From the NCBI GenBank assembly GCA_021413595.1, contig JAIOQD010000036.1, positions 1 to 13,869 of the forward strand: DNA of 13,869 bases. Reading direction: 5' to 3'. This document shows positions 13,255 through 13,869 of this stretch, piece after piece. Below the pieces are notes generated by a model, which saw nothing but the letters and a program-made list of their open reading frames with translations, was not told the origin of the DNA and searched no databases. This stretch comes from Bacteroidota bacterium. GTDB lineage: Bacteria; Bacteroidota; Bacteroidia; 2-12-FULL-35-15. How positions within the stretch are numbered: position 1 is the stretch's first letter; the number at the start of each line of letters is the position of its first letter. The translations under genes were made by a program, and so were the position numbers.

Positions 13255-13869
13255 TTATCTCAAAATTGTAATTGGTCCTGTTAAAACATCTGGAAACAGA
13301 GGATCATTTAAATTAATAATATAATAATATGTTCCTACAGGTAATAACTGACCTTTGAATACACCTTTCCATTTTTCAGTATATCCTTTCGACTGGAATA
13401 ATAATTCACCCCATCTGTTATAAACTTCTACCACCGCATTCGGGAACAGTTCAATGTTATCAATTATCCATTCATCGTTAGCGCCATCAGCATTAGGCGA
13501 AATACCATTTCCAAATGTAATGTTAGCAACTACGGTTACCACTATAATATCCAATGATATACAACCTTCGGCAGATGTAACGGTTACAGTATAAGTGGTA
13601 GTTTCTGTAGGATTTGCGACAGGATTTGAGTTAGTTCCATTATCTAATCCAAGTATCGGATCCCATGAATAAGTAGCCCCTACAGGACCAGTAGGATTAC
13701 CTCCAATTACAGTGGTTGTAGTTGCCAATATGGTCACATCGGCACCTGCATTCGCCACAGGTAATCCATTAACCGTAACTGTAACTGTATCATTGTGTGC
13801 GCATCCGGCACCATTATCAACAATCACATAATAGTCAGTTGCGCCTACAGGAGGTGTTACCGAAACATC
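13255..13869 (-). CDS. T9SS type B (SprB-like) secreted protein, C-terminal part
   Basis: The minus frame is open from the right edge to a TAA at 13255-13257, giving the last 204 residues of a longer protein; the true start is outside the window and the internal GTG at 13825-13827 is not a credible start. The visible part has Ig/HYR-like repeats (DTVTVTVNGLPVANAGADVT, then TTYTVTVTSAEGC) as in the repetitive bodies of SprB-type adhesins. It ends with a type B gliding-motility sorting domain: FGNGISPNADGANDEW, VEVYNRWGELLFQS, WKGVFKGQLLPVGTYYYII, and GPITILR at the end. It should be exported by the T9SS with help from the PorP/SprF protein encoded just downstream. Whether it serves gliding or adhesion cannot be decided. 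Confidence 0.9.
   Translation of the reverse strand, partial: DVSVTPPVGATDYYVIVDNGAGCAHNDTVTVTVNGLPVANAGADVTILATTTTVIGGNPTGPVGATYSWDPILGLDNGTNSNPVANPTETTTYTVTVTSAEGCISLDIIVVTVVANITFGNGISPNADGANDEWIIDNIELFPNAVVEVYNRWGELLFQSKGYTEKWKGVFKGQLLPVGTYYYIINLNDPLFPDVLTGPITILR

Noticed and set aside
13255..13827. Complete 190-codon gene starting at the GTG at 13827
   Set aside because: The frame is open to the window edge and the GTG falls in the middle of an Ig-like repeat, so it is the 3' part of a longer gene.

Overview
The window comes from an AT-rich member of the Bacteroidota. Three genes encode secreted surface proteins of the gliding-motility/type IX secretion (T9SS) world: two end in type B C-terminal sorting domains, and one, cut by the window edge, has an N-terminus typical of the same class. 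One of them sits next to a PorP/SprF-family outer-membrane protein. The folK-deoxynucleoside kinase pair, the relaxed lipobox and promoter-like TAnnTTTG boxes also fit this phylum. No tRNA, rRNA, CRISPR array, transposase or phage gene was seen.

Layout, left to right. 1-705 (-) is the N-terminal part of a secreted protein, open at the left edge. 706-1014 holds a CGCARAG-unit inverted repeat and a terminator-like hairpin. 1015-3219 (-) is a 734-residue choice-of-anchor L / Calx-beta / PKD protein with a type B T9SS domain. 3220-3620 is non-coding with a dispersed palindromic repeat. 3621-3965 (-) is a four-helix membrane protein of unknown function and 4052-5296 (-) a MacB/FtsX-type ABC permease without its ATPase. 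Divergent from it, folK (5426-5923) and a deoxynucleoside kinase (5916-6563) overlap by 8 bases. 6698-8332 (+) is a lipoprotein with OmpA-like and TPR regions, ending at a 22-bp perfect inverted repeat that probably terminates transcription from both sides, because 8422-8949 (-) encodes a SpoU/TrmH-type RNA methyltransferase. 8950-9354 is a long non-coding stretch of degenerate palindromic repeats. 9355-12041 (+) is mutS in two out-of-frame pieces. 12174-13187 (-) is porP/sprF, and 13255-13869 (-) is the C-terminal end of a T9SS type B adhesin-like protein whose start lies beyond the right edge.

How the genes relate. The right end resembles the sprB-sprF arrangement, in which a large type B cargo is followed by its dedicated PorP/SprF partner. 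The 1015-3219 protein, and probably the 1-705 protein, would use the same secretion route. The central block is housekeeping: folate synthesis, deoxynucleoside salvage, RNA methylation and mismatch repair.

The main surprises are in how the genes are built. mutS lacks about 19-20 codons in the lever region and is therefore frameshifted. Dispersed DNA repeats appear to have entered reading frames twice: a 66-bp G-rich palindromic repeat inside the signal peptide of PorP, and eight 7-bp units encoding a 7-residue repeat in the MutS C-terminal linker. I found no convincing new defence or mobile system. The credible novelty is repeat elements made into protein segments.
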